Assembly: GCA_930367215.1 (NCBI GenBank) | Contig: OV884060.1 | Location: 213,531,253 to 213,595,252, forward strand | Reading direction: 5' to 3' | Origin: Pollenia angustigena | Taxonomy: Eukaryota > Arthropoda > Insecta > Diptera > Polleniidae | Length of the DNA stretch: 64,000 nt | In this document: one piece after another, positions 44,157 through 54,810 of the stretch | How the letters are laid out: every line of letters starts with the position of its first letter | Position numbering within the stretch: position 1 is the first letter of the stretch | Position numbers and translations under genes: made by a program | The notes under the pieces: model-generated | Seen by the model: only the letters and a program-made list of their open reading frames with translations | Databases searched by the model: none | Told to the model about the DNA's origin: nothing

Positions 44157-44900
44157 TAAAGTTAAAGAAATAAAAAAAAACTTTATATCTGTTTAAAAAC
44201 AAATACGTTTTTCCTAAGAAAATATTTTTAATATTGTTGAAAACACATTGTTTATGTCAACTGAAAAGTTAAATGTGTATTTCATTATGTAAATTTTATG
44301 TATATACGTTAATATAAACATAGTATTCATAACAACTTATGCGAATATACAAAAGTATGTATGAATATAAAAAAAAATAAATATATTCTTTTCAGCAATG
44401 TCGGCACGAAAAATACTAATACAAAAATCAATGTGGAAATTTTATACAGTGGCAGCAAAAATTAGTAATACGTCAAGAAAAATAGCGCGGTCTATAATGG
44501 GTATTTCCATGTTAATTTGGCTTAACAAAAATAACCAGATAAAGTTAAAAGGTTTAAGGCTGCTGTCAAATAACAGCGGTTTTAAACCAAAACGAGTCCG
44601 TCATCAAAAATTTGCATTTGCCTAAAGTAACACAGCAGTTTAGAAAAAGAATATAACCATTTTTCGTTTTTGCTTCTGCAATAAATTTTGTATCGTATTT
44701 CTCACTTTCTCCATGCCGCCGATGCTTGTATCTATCTGCATAAGTGTGAGAGTGTGTAGACACCGCAGACAAATGCCCAGCAAAAATAAATTCTGTATGT
44801 CTAATCTATATTTCACAAACTTGTACCCAACCAACAAAAAATATTAATATCAAAACTTTTTTGAATTTTTTTCAAACCTTCAAACCTTCTGTTGGCTGGC
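44157..44900. other. unclassified; unrecognised 75-codon ORF after a splice-acceptor-like site
   Basis: The ORF 44398-44625 (+) starts 3 nt after TATTCTTTTCAG, which looks like a 3' splice site. The product is basic (KILIQKSMWK..., RKIARSIM) with no known domain. Could be chance. Confidence 0.3.
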
Positions 44901-44904
44901 AGGC

Positions 44905-45010
44905 ACCGCAGTGGTGCAGAGATTAGAACTCAAAGAATTCTGATGAAAGAATGTGGTAATTCTTGAAACATGTAAATTTAACCCAGGTTCGAGCCCCAGC
45001 TCAGCCAGGA
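44905..45010 (+). ncRNA. tRNA-derived SINE-like sequence
   Basis: CGCAGTGGTGCAGAG resembles an A box and CAGGTTCGAGCCCC a B box, about 80 bp apart. The spacing is wider than in a tRNA, so a SINE remnant is more plausible. Confidence 0.4.
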
Positions 45011-45030
45011 AAATTATCAATAAATTTTAG

Positions 45031-45167
45031 GGCTTGTTCGTCGGTAACGAATGAAGACTTCGTTCGCTTAAATAACATTTAAAACAAAAACAAATTATAA
45101 AATATTGTTTTTGTTTTACATGTAAGTTAAGCGAACGAAGTCTTCATTCGTTATCGACGAACAGGCC
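45031..45167. mobile_element. palindromic MITE
   Basis: GGCTTGTTCGTCGGTAACG and CGTTATCGACGAACAGGCC pair, and complementarity continues through AATGAAGACTTCGTTCGCTT for about 40 bp per arm. 137 bp in all. The right-arm motif AGCGAACGAAGTCTTC also resembles the end of the 15150 element. Confidence 0.82.
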
Positions 45168-45196
45168 ATTAATAAAATTTCATGTTGTAAAAATTC

Positions 45197-46553
45197 GGGT
45201 CTATGAAATAACTCCCACGAAATAAGTCCCACTTTTAAAAACGAAATAAGTCCCACATTTCGTTTTTAAAAGTGGGACTTATTTCGTCAATTGATGGGAC
45301 TTATGTCGTTACGCGTTTTTATTTTAAGTGGGACTTATTTCGTTTTGAGTGGGAATAAATTCGTTTTGTAAAGTGGGAGTTATTTCATACCCCTAAATTT
45401 ATATTTGTAAGCACTTGAAAATTTGCAGTGAATGCTGTCTTACAATGCAAACTCACAAAATTGATCAAACCAGTAACTAGTATGTCCATTCTGTCGTGCA
45501 GAAGTTCATGAAACCCTTCAAATATTTATCTGATAAATAAATGATTTTTTTATGGAGGAGTGCGATAGAGCCATGAAATATAAGGCCATTATGGCTTTAT
45601 TTCTCATTTTTTTCTTATGCAAAAAGTTATATATTGGACATTTCGTAAAAGGGACAACTATAATTTTTTGTCCTTATCTCTCATGGCTCTCCTTTTTTTG
45701 TTATTAATTACTTTATACTTACTATAATAAAAAAACTTTAAAGAAATGTGTACAAATAGGTACCGAACTTAACTACTGGAAAAACAATATTAAAAAAAAA
45801 ATTGTTGACGTAATTACGTATGTATGTGTTTTATTATATTTTTAGTAGGAAATTGGAATTCGTGTTCCATGTTTTCTAATATCACCATTACAAAATACAA
45901 CTAATCCCAATGCCACGTTAAAACTATAATACCGTCTACCATGCACTGGATCTTCAAGCCATTTATAAAGGTCGATAATTTTAATCTGATGGTCCTTCCG
46001 AAACGGTTTCCATCTTAATAATAAGAACAATTGATCTGTACTTAATCCATTTACGAATCCAAACGTTGTTACTAGTAGGCGTTCTCTATACGTTCCCTGA
46101 CCGAAAAAAGAATTAATAATAAATTCTTGAACTCCATCAAAATTCGTAATATCCATTCCATTAAGAAGCCTTCTGTAAGCTTGCATACGATTTTTCTTTA
46201 TTATTCCTCTGCTTTGATTATTCATATTATTCGACGTGTTTTTTTCGAAGAGCCAAATACTTCTTATTTGAAATCGCATTAAACAGTGAAAAAGTGGGAC
46301 TTATTTCGTTTATGAAAGTGGGACTTAATTCATTTAAGAAATATATTATTCAAGGGGGAGTTTTTTCATTTTGAGTGGGAGTTATTTCATTTCAAGTAAA
46401 TTTTTAAATCATTTCATTTTGGTGGGACTTATTTCGCTTTCAAAAGTGGGACTTATTTCGTGGGAGTTATTTAATTTTTTTAAGCAATTTTTGGTGGGAC
46501 TTATTTCGTTTTTAAAAGTGGGACTTATTTCGTGGGAATTATTTCATAGACCC
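45197..46553 (-). mobile_element. 1357-bp TIR element with repeat-rich ends and an unknown ORF
   Basis: Ends GGGTCTATGAAATAACTCCC and GGGAATTATTTCATAGACCC belong to inverted repeats of about 60 bp with only one or two mismatches. A perfect 8-bp duplication AAAAATTC flanks it (45189-45196, 46554-46561). Both subterminal regions carry some 14 variants of GTGGGACTTATTTCGT. ATGAAATAAC also occurs in the Drosophila P-element terminus, and P elements make 8-bp duplications, but hAT is equally possible. One minus-strand ORF lies between the repeats. Confidence 0.92.
45842..46279 (-). CDS. unrecognised 145-codon protein inside the TIR element
   Basis: The only long frame in the element. The start Met is at 46279, just inside the right-hand repeat block, and the stop is at 45842-45844. 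The N-terminal third is basic and Asn-rich (NTSNNMNNQSRGIIKKNRMQ). The rest looks globular: FDGVQEFIINSFFGQGTYRE, FVNGLSTDQLFLLLRW, IIDLYKWLEDPVHGRRYYSF. There is no THAP zinc finger, RNase-H-like DDE motif or BED finger visible. An open frame this long in such AT-rich DNA with balanced composition suggests it was coding until recently. I do not recognise the family; function unknown. Confidence 0.6.
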   Translation of the reverse strand: MRFQIRSIWLFEKNTSNNMNNQSRGIIKKNRMQAYRRLLNGMDITNFDGVQEFIINSFFGQGTYRERLLVTTFGFVNGLSTDQLFLLLRWKPFRKDHQIKIIDLYKWLEDPVHGRRYYSFNVALGLVVFCNGDIRKHGTRIPISY

Positions 46554-46561
46554 AAAAATTC

Positions 46562-47545
46562 CTGCCTTCAGTAACAATAATTTAACCCATTTTATGCCAC
46601 CGGTCGATTTTTCGACCAGTACCTTTATTAGCGTATATTTTTAAAGTTTACTATAATTTTTTTGATCTGTTTTCACAAAAATAAAATCTGAAATGATTTT
46701 TAATTTATTAGTAAGAAATTGATTTTGGATTTAAAAAAGCCCATTGTATTGTTTACACATTTTTCCATTTAAAAAATATATGAAAAAATATAAAAAAAAC
46801 ATTTTTTGTTTTTCATTATTTTTAAAGCATAAATAATATTCTGTAAGAATCGACAAAAGTCAGTTTGAAGTTGATAAGTTTTCTGACTTATAAATGCCCA
46901 TAATCTTTGTTGGTCCAAAAATCGATCACTGGCCGGAAGCACTACAATAGCATTATCACTTATTTGCAATCGGTTCAGAACATCTAAAAGGAATTATCAG
47001 CTATCAGATAATATTCGCTAAGGTACAACATATTGTTTTGTCAAAGTTTACCAACTTGTTGATGTCCCCAATAATAATTTAATGCAGTTTATGAAAATTC
47101 GTTAAGAGAAAACCAATCCGTATTGGATTTAAAACATTTTGCATATGCTGCGAAAGTGAAGATTCAAACTGTTCTGTATTTACTGGATAATTAAAGTGCC
47201 TGATCCCGATTTTCATGTATATAATTTTTTTTTTGACAATTTTTTTCTTATCATCTCATTTGTAAATTGAAAAAGCGCGGGAATAACAGCGTGGAACCCA
47301 ATGTAATTATCAATAACTTCTCAGTCGAACCAATGGCTAATGTTAAGCGGTATGTATTTGACAGCCGAAAGCAATTCAGGAGTGACAGATTTCACAAATT
47401 GATTTTCGAACTGAAGTCACAGTACAGTGGGTTTAACATTTAGGATTGTTATATGCTCCTAAGTCCCCCAAGAGTATGTTAAAACATTTGAAGGATATGC
47501 CATCTTGTTGCATGACTTCCTCTGGGCAAATCGGGTAGTCAACAT
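46562..47545. other. unclassified; GTCGATTTTTCGAC palindrome at 46603
   Basis: TTTAACCCATTTTATGCC followed by GGTCGATTTTTCGACC resembles the TTAA-CCC end and subterminal palindrome of some piggyBac-like elements. A similar GTCGATTTTTCGAC lies at 49073. No transposase recognised between them. Confidence 0.3.
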
Positions 47546-47559
47546 AGTTCGAAATTTAC

Positions 47560-47680
47560 ATATTTCTTCAGATCGCGGCTGACCAGAGAGCTATCTGCTA
47601 CCACGGAAGTCATTAGCCCCTAGAGTCAAGACTCCGGTCTGACTATTGGCTTATACTCAAAGTCACGGGAAGGGAGATCT
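47560..47680 (-). repeat. TCAGCCGCGATC dispersed repeat, copy 3
   Basis: GATCGCGGCTGACCAGAGAG, CTATCTGCTACCACGG and CTAGAGTCAAGACTCC match the complement of 8440-8530 and 13930-13990. Confidence 0.6.
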
Positions 47681-47739
47681 TCAAAAATTGTCTTCAAAGG
47701 CTGGTAAGCGCACTATTTGTCACATATTGGTGCTTATGT

Positions 47740-47860
47740 AAATCTTAAATGAGCTGGTGTAAGCAACCGGCGAAATGCGCATAGAGGCTTGCTTTCCCTC
47801 AACAATAAATTTCAGTGTATTTATCAAATATGAAAAACTGGGAATTTAGCACGTCATACG
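47740..47860 (+). repeat. hammerhead-like repeat unit, diverged copy
   Basis: GTAAGCAACCGGCGAAATGC, AATAAATTTCAGTGT and CTGGGAATTTAGCACG parallel the units at 48019-48991. Stem II of the putative ribozyme is GCTGG/CCGGC here, fully paired if one G-T wobble is allowed. Confidence 0.6.
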
Positions 47861-48018
47861 AAGATCGTATTAATAATAATCTTTTTTACTCATGCTCCTT
47901 AATCCGCCATAATCAACTCAATTATAAGGCAAATACTTTGTATATTTTCATGCTAAAACACATAAACATATATACATAGACTTCCATTAAGATTTATAAG
48001 AAAAACAATTTTTAATAA

Positions 48019-48991
48019 ATTATCAAAAAGTAATTTCAATTTTTGGGAATACAAAATTTTAATTTCAAAAGATTTTGTTATTCGTGCTTAATTCCCAGTT
48101 TTTATTCTTGATAAAAACACTTGAAATTTATTGTTGATGGGATAAGCTATTCCTATGCATTTCACTGGTTGCTTAGGCCAGATCATCAGGAAACTTCATC
48201 CATAAAGATTTTAGAAAAACTAAAGATATTAAACCAAATAAAACTGTTAAACGTATAAGACTTATAACAACAGTTTTACTTGTAACAATATCAAAGCTTT
48301 AACAAAACACATCAACAATAAAAAAGTGGGTTTATCTCATCTTACATTCCCCACTACAATTAGTTGAAATTCTCTCAACATTAATTGTAGTTGTAAGTAG
48401 GTTAAGAAAAACAAAATAAAAAACAAACAACAACTTACAAAAGATGTTGTCAATTAAGTGTTTTTTTAGGCCGTGCACTTGCCTGTTTATTATCAAAAAG
48501 TAATTTCAATTTTTGGGAATACAAAATTTTAATTTCAAAAGATTTTGTTATTCGTGCTTAATTCCCAGTTTTTATTCTTGATAAAAACACTTGAAATTTA
48601 TTGTTGATGGGATAAGCTATTCCTATGCATTTCACTGGTTGCTTAGGCCAGATCATCAGGAAACTTCATCCATAAAGATTTTAGAAAAACGAAAAAATGT
48701 AAGATGAGATAAACCCACTTTTTTATTGTTGATGTGTTTTGTTAAAGCTTTGATATTGTTACAAGTAAAACTGCTATAAGTCTTATACGTTTAACAGTTT
48801 TATTTGGTTTAATATCTTTAGTTTTTCTAAAATCTTTATGGATGAAGTTTCCTGATGATCTGGCCTAAGCAACCAGTGAAATGCATAGGAATAGCTTATC
48901 CCATCAACAATAAATTTCAAGTGTTTTTATCAAGAATAAAAACTGGGAATTAAGCACGAATAACAAAATCTTTTGAAATTAAAATTTTTAA
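48019..48991. repeat. direct and inverted repeat cluster (Penelope-like candidate)
   Basis: Unit A (202 bp) occurs at 48019-48220 and again, identical as far as I can read, at 48489-48690. An inverted copy of most of A plus the adjacent 128 bp runs 48696-48991 and pairs with 48053-48348 with only a few differences. The two arms of about 295 bp enclose about 347 bp. Penelope-like elements are known for mixed direct/inverted partial copies and for hammerhead motifs. No RT or GIY-YIG ORF is seen nearby. Confidence 0.75.
48852..48885 (+). ncRNA. hammerhead-ribozyme-like core
   Basis: CTGATGA, a stem (CTGG/CCAG closed around CCTAAGCAA) and GAAA follow in the order of a hammerhead core (box CUGAUGA, stem II, box GAAA). 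The same core lies on the minus strand at about 48156-48190 and 48626-48660. A clear stem I and an NUH cleavage site could not be assigned with confidence. Confidence 0.45.
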
Positions 48992-48999
48992 TAAATTCT

Positions 49000-50597
49000 A
49001 ATTAATTAAACCTAAAAAAATATTTTTTTTTGAAAAAAATAAAACAATTTTTTTACTGCTTTCGGCCATTAGTCGATTTTTCGACCAGTCTATATAAAGA
49101 TAACTACAAATCGGGAGATAAAATTTTGGGAAAAATATTCTTAATTGAAGTCTCAAAAGCACCTCCCTGCAAGGGAATTAAAAAATTCCTTCGTTTTATG
49201 GTAGCGGCCAATAATGGTTTAATGAAAATTAAATTTGATGAACTCAAGCCTAACTAAAAATATCAAAATATTGGAAATTTCAGTAATTTTTTTTAGCAAG
49301 TTCATATATAAATAAAGTTTAATTATGCAAATTTATTTCAATTTAATTATTTTACCTACATAAAAATATTGTTGAATATATCAAAAAAATATTGGCCCAT
49401 ATTTTTTAATATTTAAAAATAGTTCTCGAGCATCTCTCAAAATGATTTCACGAATCTTGTTGCAGCCTTCAAACAGCTGATTACATTAAATATTTGAATA
49501 CGACTTGTAAAATGAAAACTTATAGCAAATTGAATTTTCTATAAAAATGTGAATGTGAATTTATTTCAAGAGGAGCTTAATGCATTAGAAAAAAATGAAT
49601 TAAACTTTTAACAAATCGTCAGCTCAGAATTGGTTTGGCGCATATGCCAAAAATTCGGAGTGGGGAAAAACGACAAAGAAGATTTACATGAAGATTTCTC
49701 AAAATGTACCCGATAGAATTTTTGTATATTTTTACCACTGCTCCCGGTATATGTTTTGAAGAAAAATGTTAATTTTTGCGCACTTTCATGAATAAAGTTA
49801 GAATTAATTAGTATTTTTTTGAAAATTAAAAATATTGTTTTGTGCCGCATACGCCACTTTTCTAAAAAAAAAATGGAAAAAGTGGCTTTTTGTGCTACAT
49901 ACGTATACTTATTGCGTGAGTGACTGACCCATTCGTCATCGTACAGCCTAAACACCTGAAGCTAAAGACTTGAAATTTGGACCGGAGGTGGATCACTCCC
50001 CACATCGATCCAGTAAGACGGGATTTTTAAAAATTCGAATATCTAGGGGGTAAAAAAGGGTAAATTCGGAAACCTTTTATCACCAAAACTAAAAGAGATA
50101 CAAACAAACTGTAATACATATCGTTGTTCTTTTGAAATATAAGTGGACAGGTGTGTGGTACTTTTTTGAAATTGTGAAAACGGGTAAAACCTGAATTTTG
50201 GTACGTTTTTGTCAGCCCATCTATCTTTTGATCCAAAAAACCTAGAAATAAAGTTTATACCACATCCGAAACTTATCACGAATACAAGTTTGGTACTTTT
50301 TCGAAGTTCGTACTTTTCGAAGTTCGAATGTTTAAGGGTGAAAATTTAAACTTGCAGTCCATAACATGATTGATCGTGAGCATATCGGATCTTTCTTTTG
50401 TGCAAATGTGCTAATTTTCTAAAAATATATTCTGGCAACACAAAAAATGCTGGCAGGACTGTCAAAAATCTTCATTTGCTTGCAATTATACACAAGTATA
50501 TAATACAAATTTTTTTTTTTTTAAATAATCAAAAATTTAATTTTCTATTTTATATTAATGCACACGAAAAGTTTCAATTTACATTTAAGTTTCCTTA
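49000..50597. other. unclassified spacer
   Basis: Short ORFs (49030-49257 plus; 49608-49955 minus; 50027-50279 minus) show no domain I recognise. Confidence 0.45.
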
Positions 50598-50913
50598 AGC
50601 GGCTCATACACTTGCAATAAAATTGTTCAATTTTACGTATTGTACAATTATATCGCCAATGTGAATGTGATATTCGAAGGTGGCGCAATGTATTAGCAAC
50701 AATCAAAAGATTTTAGATTTTTATTACACAACGAAAAGAAAATGATATGTGTTGGCAACATTGTAGTATGCTGTTTATGCTATTCCTATAGGTTATGTTT
50801 ACCTTTTTATTGAATGAATTAAACCAATGTGCGGCTTATTGCATAATATAGGACAAAATGAAAATAATATGGCGAAAGTCATACACAATAATAATGCAAG
50901 TGTATGGGCCGCT
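50598..50913. mobile_element. MITE with TTA duplication (Harbinger-like)
   Basis: AGCGGCTCATACACTTGCA and TGCAAGTGTATGGGCCGCT pair, and TTA is duplicated at 50595-50597 and 50914-50916, the PIF/Harbinger target. 316 bp, non-coding. Confidence 0.82.
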
Positions 50914-50916
50914 TTA

Positions 50917-51289
50917 GTTAACACACAATATGATAATTGTTGTTTGCTTTTATTTGCACCTGAGCAAATATGCCCTACTATTTTTGCTTCTGTTTTTTTT
51001 TTAAGTACACACAAAACTTACATTTTGTTGTTGTGTTTTGCAAATGTTGGGATATCTGGTCCATAATTTACTATAGGTCCCATATAAGCACCTTAAAATG
51101 TATAAAACGAATAAACAAATAATTTGAACTTATAAAAACCAAGGTAGTTCACATTATCGAATTTTTTCACATTTTCGATTTGCTTAAAAAAGTCTAGAAA
51201 GTATCGAAACTCATGGTATTTGTAACATAACATATAATTTATTGCAAACTTAACGATTTGTTATTTAAAAATTTCCTTTTATATTAAAC
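50917..51289. other. unclassified spacer
   Basis: Nothing recognised. Confidence 0.45.
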
Positions 51290-51756
51290 TAGCTGGTCGC
51301 CCCGGCTTCGCTCGGTAGCTGATTACTAATGATCGATGGAGCCGTGTTCTGATTTTAGGTTAATCGAAAAAAGTGGGCGTAAAAGGGGGCGGGGCAATAT
51401 TTTCTTTGCGAAAAAACCTAAGTTGGACCATGGCGATTATTTTAAAGAAAAAATCGTCCAAATCGGTCAAATAAATTGAAAAAGTGGGCGTAAAAGTAGG
51501 CGTGGTAAATTTTTCTTTCGATGAAAACTTTAAATGGATTAATACGAACATTTGAAAAAAAATTTGTCAAATCGATGGAGCAGTTTTCGGATTTTAGGTA
51601 AATCGAAAAAAGTGGGCGGGGCAAAATTTTCTTCCATAAAAACCTAAGTTGGACCATGGCGATCGTTTTAAACAAAAAATCTTCCAAAGCGGTCAAGCCG
51701 TTCTCAAGTTATGCGATCAGCAACAGACAACATTTCATTTTTATTATATACATAGC
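51290..51756 (+). repeat. ACTAGCTGGTCGCCCCGGC repeat with 120-bp subunits
   Basis: It begins ACTAGCTGGTCGCCCCGGCT, a start seen in many arthropod repeats, and ends near AGCAACAGACAACATTTC plus an AT-rich tail. GAAAAAAGTGGGCG-type motifs recur at about 51365, 51479 and 51605, so three subunits of about 115-125 bp are present. ORFs here are repeat artefacts. Confidence 0.65.
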
Positions 51757-51842
51757 AGAGATCAGCAATGAATCGTTTTTTCGCTACTCATACTGACTCA
51801 TACAATTGTAAGTATAAGTGCGTAGAAATCATTTAAACTAAC

Positions 51843-53205
51843 CCAGCTAGCATTTGGAAGATTATTTGACGAGCGCGATCATTTCGCGACTCTTATTTTA
51901 ATCGTACAGACGATTGTTGTAGCAAAAATAAACTTTACTCGTCCAAATGATGCTTTTGCGATTCATTTTGTCGATTGTTGTTTGGCGACCTTTGAACGAT
52001 TGTTATTTGACCGATATCGTATATTACTCTTATAAATTATGTTTTTGCGATCATTATGAAGATTGTTGGATTGCTGTTTTTTTATGTTATTCCACAATCG
52101 TTGGTTAAGTATTCTGACGATCATTGAACGATTTTTATTTTACCGTAATCACATATTTCTCTTATAAATGATTTTTTTTGCAAATCTTTTTGTTATGTTT
52201 CTTTAAAATCGTCTTATACGCATTCCGACGATATTTAGGCGAATTTAACCGTTATGTTTTTTAAATTTTGTCAAAAATAAGTTATTTATTCATTTAAAAT
52301 AAGTTTTTGATAAAAGCAGACGTGAAGAGTGAGAAAAAAGTGTTTCTTAATTAAAATGTTTTCTTGTAAATAAAAGTGTAAGCTAAAGAGAATTTTATAT
52401 TAATATACAATAACTTAATAATTAAAATAAATTTATAATGCTATCGACTTAAGCAATACGATTGAGAAACAAGCGAGAAGAAAAAATCCTGAGCGATGAT
52501 GTGGCTGCAAAGTTAAGCTGGCGGGGAACCCAGAATTCAACAATTTTGTATAAAACAAATTAAAACAAGTAAGTGCTTTTTATGACATGCTCTTACAGCA
52601 TTCAAATTTTTTTTTCTTTTTCTTTTCAAAGATGTCTGTCATTCGAAATTCCCCAAAGCTGACGATGCAGGGATGAATAAAGTGTTACAGCAACACTTTG
52701 TACATGCTGCTGACCAACTACGGAAGGGTAACCGAACCAAAAAGGGTGACGAAATTTAATATATGATATTAAAATTAATTTAAGTTTTACTAATATGTTT
52801 GATCTCAACATGGATTTTTTTGAATTAAAGAATATAAAACTTAAAAAATGCTTTTTATTTTATATATCACTGTTATGCATTTAAGAATCAATTAAAGGTA
52901 TTTTTGGCGATTGTTTCAAGATTCTTTTAAAGTAGGACTAATAGAATCTTACACGATTGTTCTTGGCGCATCGTAGAAGACACATTACGGCGATTTATTC
53001 AAGGCTCGTTTAAAGTAGGAATGAAAGAATCTTGCACGATTATTTTAAGCGCATCGTAGACGACTTATACAGAAGAGTCGCCGTAAGGACACAGTTTCTT
53101 CAGTTGTACTGAACTTGCGCGATCAGAGTACGATATCGCGGACGATTAATTTAATCGCCTGCTCCGGTCGCGAAAGATTCTTCTACGATCGAAAATGCTA
53201 GCTGG
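51843..53205 (+). mobile_element. CCAGCTAGCATTT TIR element carrying a split ORF
   Basis: CCAGCTAGCATTT and AAATGCTAGCTGG pair; flanks AAACTAAC and AAACTACT match at 6 of 8. ACGATTNTT/AANAATCGT-like motifs are densely repeated in both subterminal regions. Contains the exon-like pair at 52450-52758. Confidence 0.8.
52450..52758 (+). pseudogene. two-exon ORF remnant inside TIR element (unrecognised)
   Basis: The first frame reads KREEKILSDDVAAKLSWRG through YKTN and a stop at about 52559, then a donor AAG|GTAAGT at about 52571. After 60 bp, a polypyrimidine tract and acceptor TTTTCAAAG, the second frame reads CHSKFPKADDAGMNKVLQQH and ADQLRKGNRTKKGDEI stop. The pattern of a small DNA-binding protein split by a short intron is suggestive, but I cannot name the family. 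The internal stop argues for decay. Confidence 0.4.
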
Positions 53206-53607
53206 AAACTACTCTGATTCACTCATACTCAAAAGAGAAATATTTATGAGTGCGACGTCGACATTATACGCATACTCATAAATGACGCCAGCTTGATTTA
53301 TAATTTCAAGAAAATACTTACAATACTCACAATGATTCAAATCATTTAGCACATCCATTTACCGTTTTAACACAACAGATAAAACACACAACTTAATAAT
53401 CAGCGCTGCCAGATAAATTTGCAGAAAAATCGTCCCCTTCATACATGTAACTTTAGTAAATTGTAATTGCCAAATCGTCACTTTGCTATTTCGGGGACAA
53501 ATCTGGCAGCCTCGCATTTTGCTTCGCCTATACACATTGAGTTGAGTAGATTAATTATAAATCAAACACTACAAATGTTGCTAAGTATGAGAACGAAGAA
53601 TAAAATT
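53206..53607. other. interior of the outer TIR element
   Basis: ACTCATACTCA-type motifs and otherwise unclassified sequence. Confidence 0.4.
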
Positions 53608-54192
53608 AGGGCGATTCTATTCTAGACAACTTTTAACATCAATTTTCAAATCACAGTATTTGACACTTTTTGATGCCAATTTAAAGTAAAATATCTATAT
53701 TTTATAATAATATAATTTTTTTAGTCGTAAGCTAAAATATAAATTTTTTGTGCACTTCGAATCATTAAGATTCATAGATTTGGCGCGAACAGAAAATTCA
53801 TTAAATGTTGCACCCGTCATGGCTTAAAGAGAAAATGTCTTATTATTGGATTATATTTCTCTACGATGTTTGATTTGATAATCATCGTCTGATATCTCAT
53901 CTTTCACAATAAAAAAGAAAAATACAATAAAAGTTTAAAAATTAACAGAGTTTTGTGTTTTTGTGGTATGATCTTATGAAAGTGGGCCGATTTGGTTGCA
54001 CCCGTCATGCACTTTAAAGCTCTCTCGTGGCTATTTGATCGTTTCATATAAATTCTTGTAAATAGATAACAATAGTATATAAAAAAATGTTACCCCTTCT
54101 AGAAATAACTTAATTGCAAATGTGTTTCTTTCTATTAGTAAAAGACGTTTAAAGCGTCTAAATGTTGCACCCGTCAGAATAGAATCGCCCAT
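53608..54192. mobile_element. GGGCGATTCTATTCT TIR element, ATTA duplication
   Basis: GGGCGATTCTATTCT and AGAATAGAATCGCCC are perfect complements; ATTA flanks both sides. TTGCACCCGTCA occurs three times inside (about 53810, 53996, 54163). No ORF. Confidence 0.82.
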
Positions 54193-54369
54193 TAAACTTT
54201 TGAGTGAATATGAGTTTGAATAATATTGGAATAAGTATGAGTGCGTATAAGTACAAGAATTTATGAGTCATGATTTAGCTCTACTCACTTTTTGACTATT
54301 CATTGCTGATCTGTGTTACGTAGATATTTACTTTAAAAAAATTAAACTAAATATCTCAACTCTTGTCAA

Positions 54370-54810
54370 GATTTTTGGTTTTATGGGATCCAGATGCATA
54401 TGCACAGCAAAGAAATGTTACTCTCTGCCTCTCCAGCTTCGCACCTAATGCGTTTTTTTAATGATGTTACATACGTCTTTTGAGGAAGAATTTTCCAAAA
54501 TAAGCCTGACTCATCTGCATTGTAAAGCTGATTATTTGATAAACCGAGTTTATCTATCTTTGCTCTTAGCTTCAATTAAAAAGGATCTACCAGATGAGGT
54601 TGCGCTGAAAGCTTTTCTCTAAAAGTCGGAATCCGTGTCTCTGTTTTAATTTTTAAAGCCACCCATCGCTGGCATGGAAGTCGTGTCCATTTTCATTTAA
54701 ATTGGAATAAAGCTGTTTCGCTTTTTCTTTCAGCTTTAATCCAATTCTCGGAAGGTTTTTATTTCTCTTCTGAACAAACCACTTGTATAAAGATTTTATG
54801 TTAACACAGG
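54370..54810 (-). pseudogene. pogo/Tigger (Jerky-like) transposase fragment
   Basis: The minus-strand frames give YKWFVQKRNKNLPRIG, LKEKAKQLYSNLN and HDFHASDGWL, the CENP-B-type DNA-binding half, then LKQRHGFRLLEKSF. After a frame break follow GLSNNQLYNADESGLFWKIL and PQKTYV, the first catalytic DDE segment (Asp of NADESGLFWK). The catalytic domain is truncated after about 50 residues. No ITRs could be assigned. Confidence 0.8.

Larger units (their letters stand above)
51759..54312. mobile_element. large AGATCAGCAATGAAT TIR element with two nested elements
   Basis: Left AGATCAGCAATGAAT and right ATTCATTGCTGATCT are perfect 15-bp complements, with ACTCATACT/AGTATGAGT motifs repeated inside both ends. 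Total 2.55 kb; subtracting the nested elements (51843-53205 and 53608-54192) leaves about 0.6 kb, so the outer element is non-autonomous. Duplication not clear. Confidence 0.75.

Noticed and set aside
45842..46279. Viral insertion as source of the 145-codon ORF
   Set aside because: The ORF sits between matched TIRs with a perfect target duplication, and no viral motif is recognised. A transposon origin is simpler.
46371..46574. VGLIS-repeat ORF
   Set aside because: Translation of the GTGGGACTTATTTCGT subterminal repeats of the 45197 element.
46578..49090. A single piggyBac element bounded by GTCGATTTTTCGAC palindromes
   Set aside because: TTTAACCC is suggestive at the left, but the two palindromes are not in proper TIR context, no TTAA is evident at the right, and no transposase is recognised.
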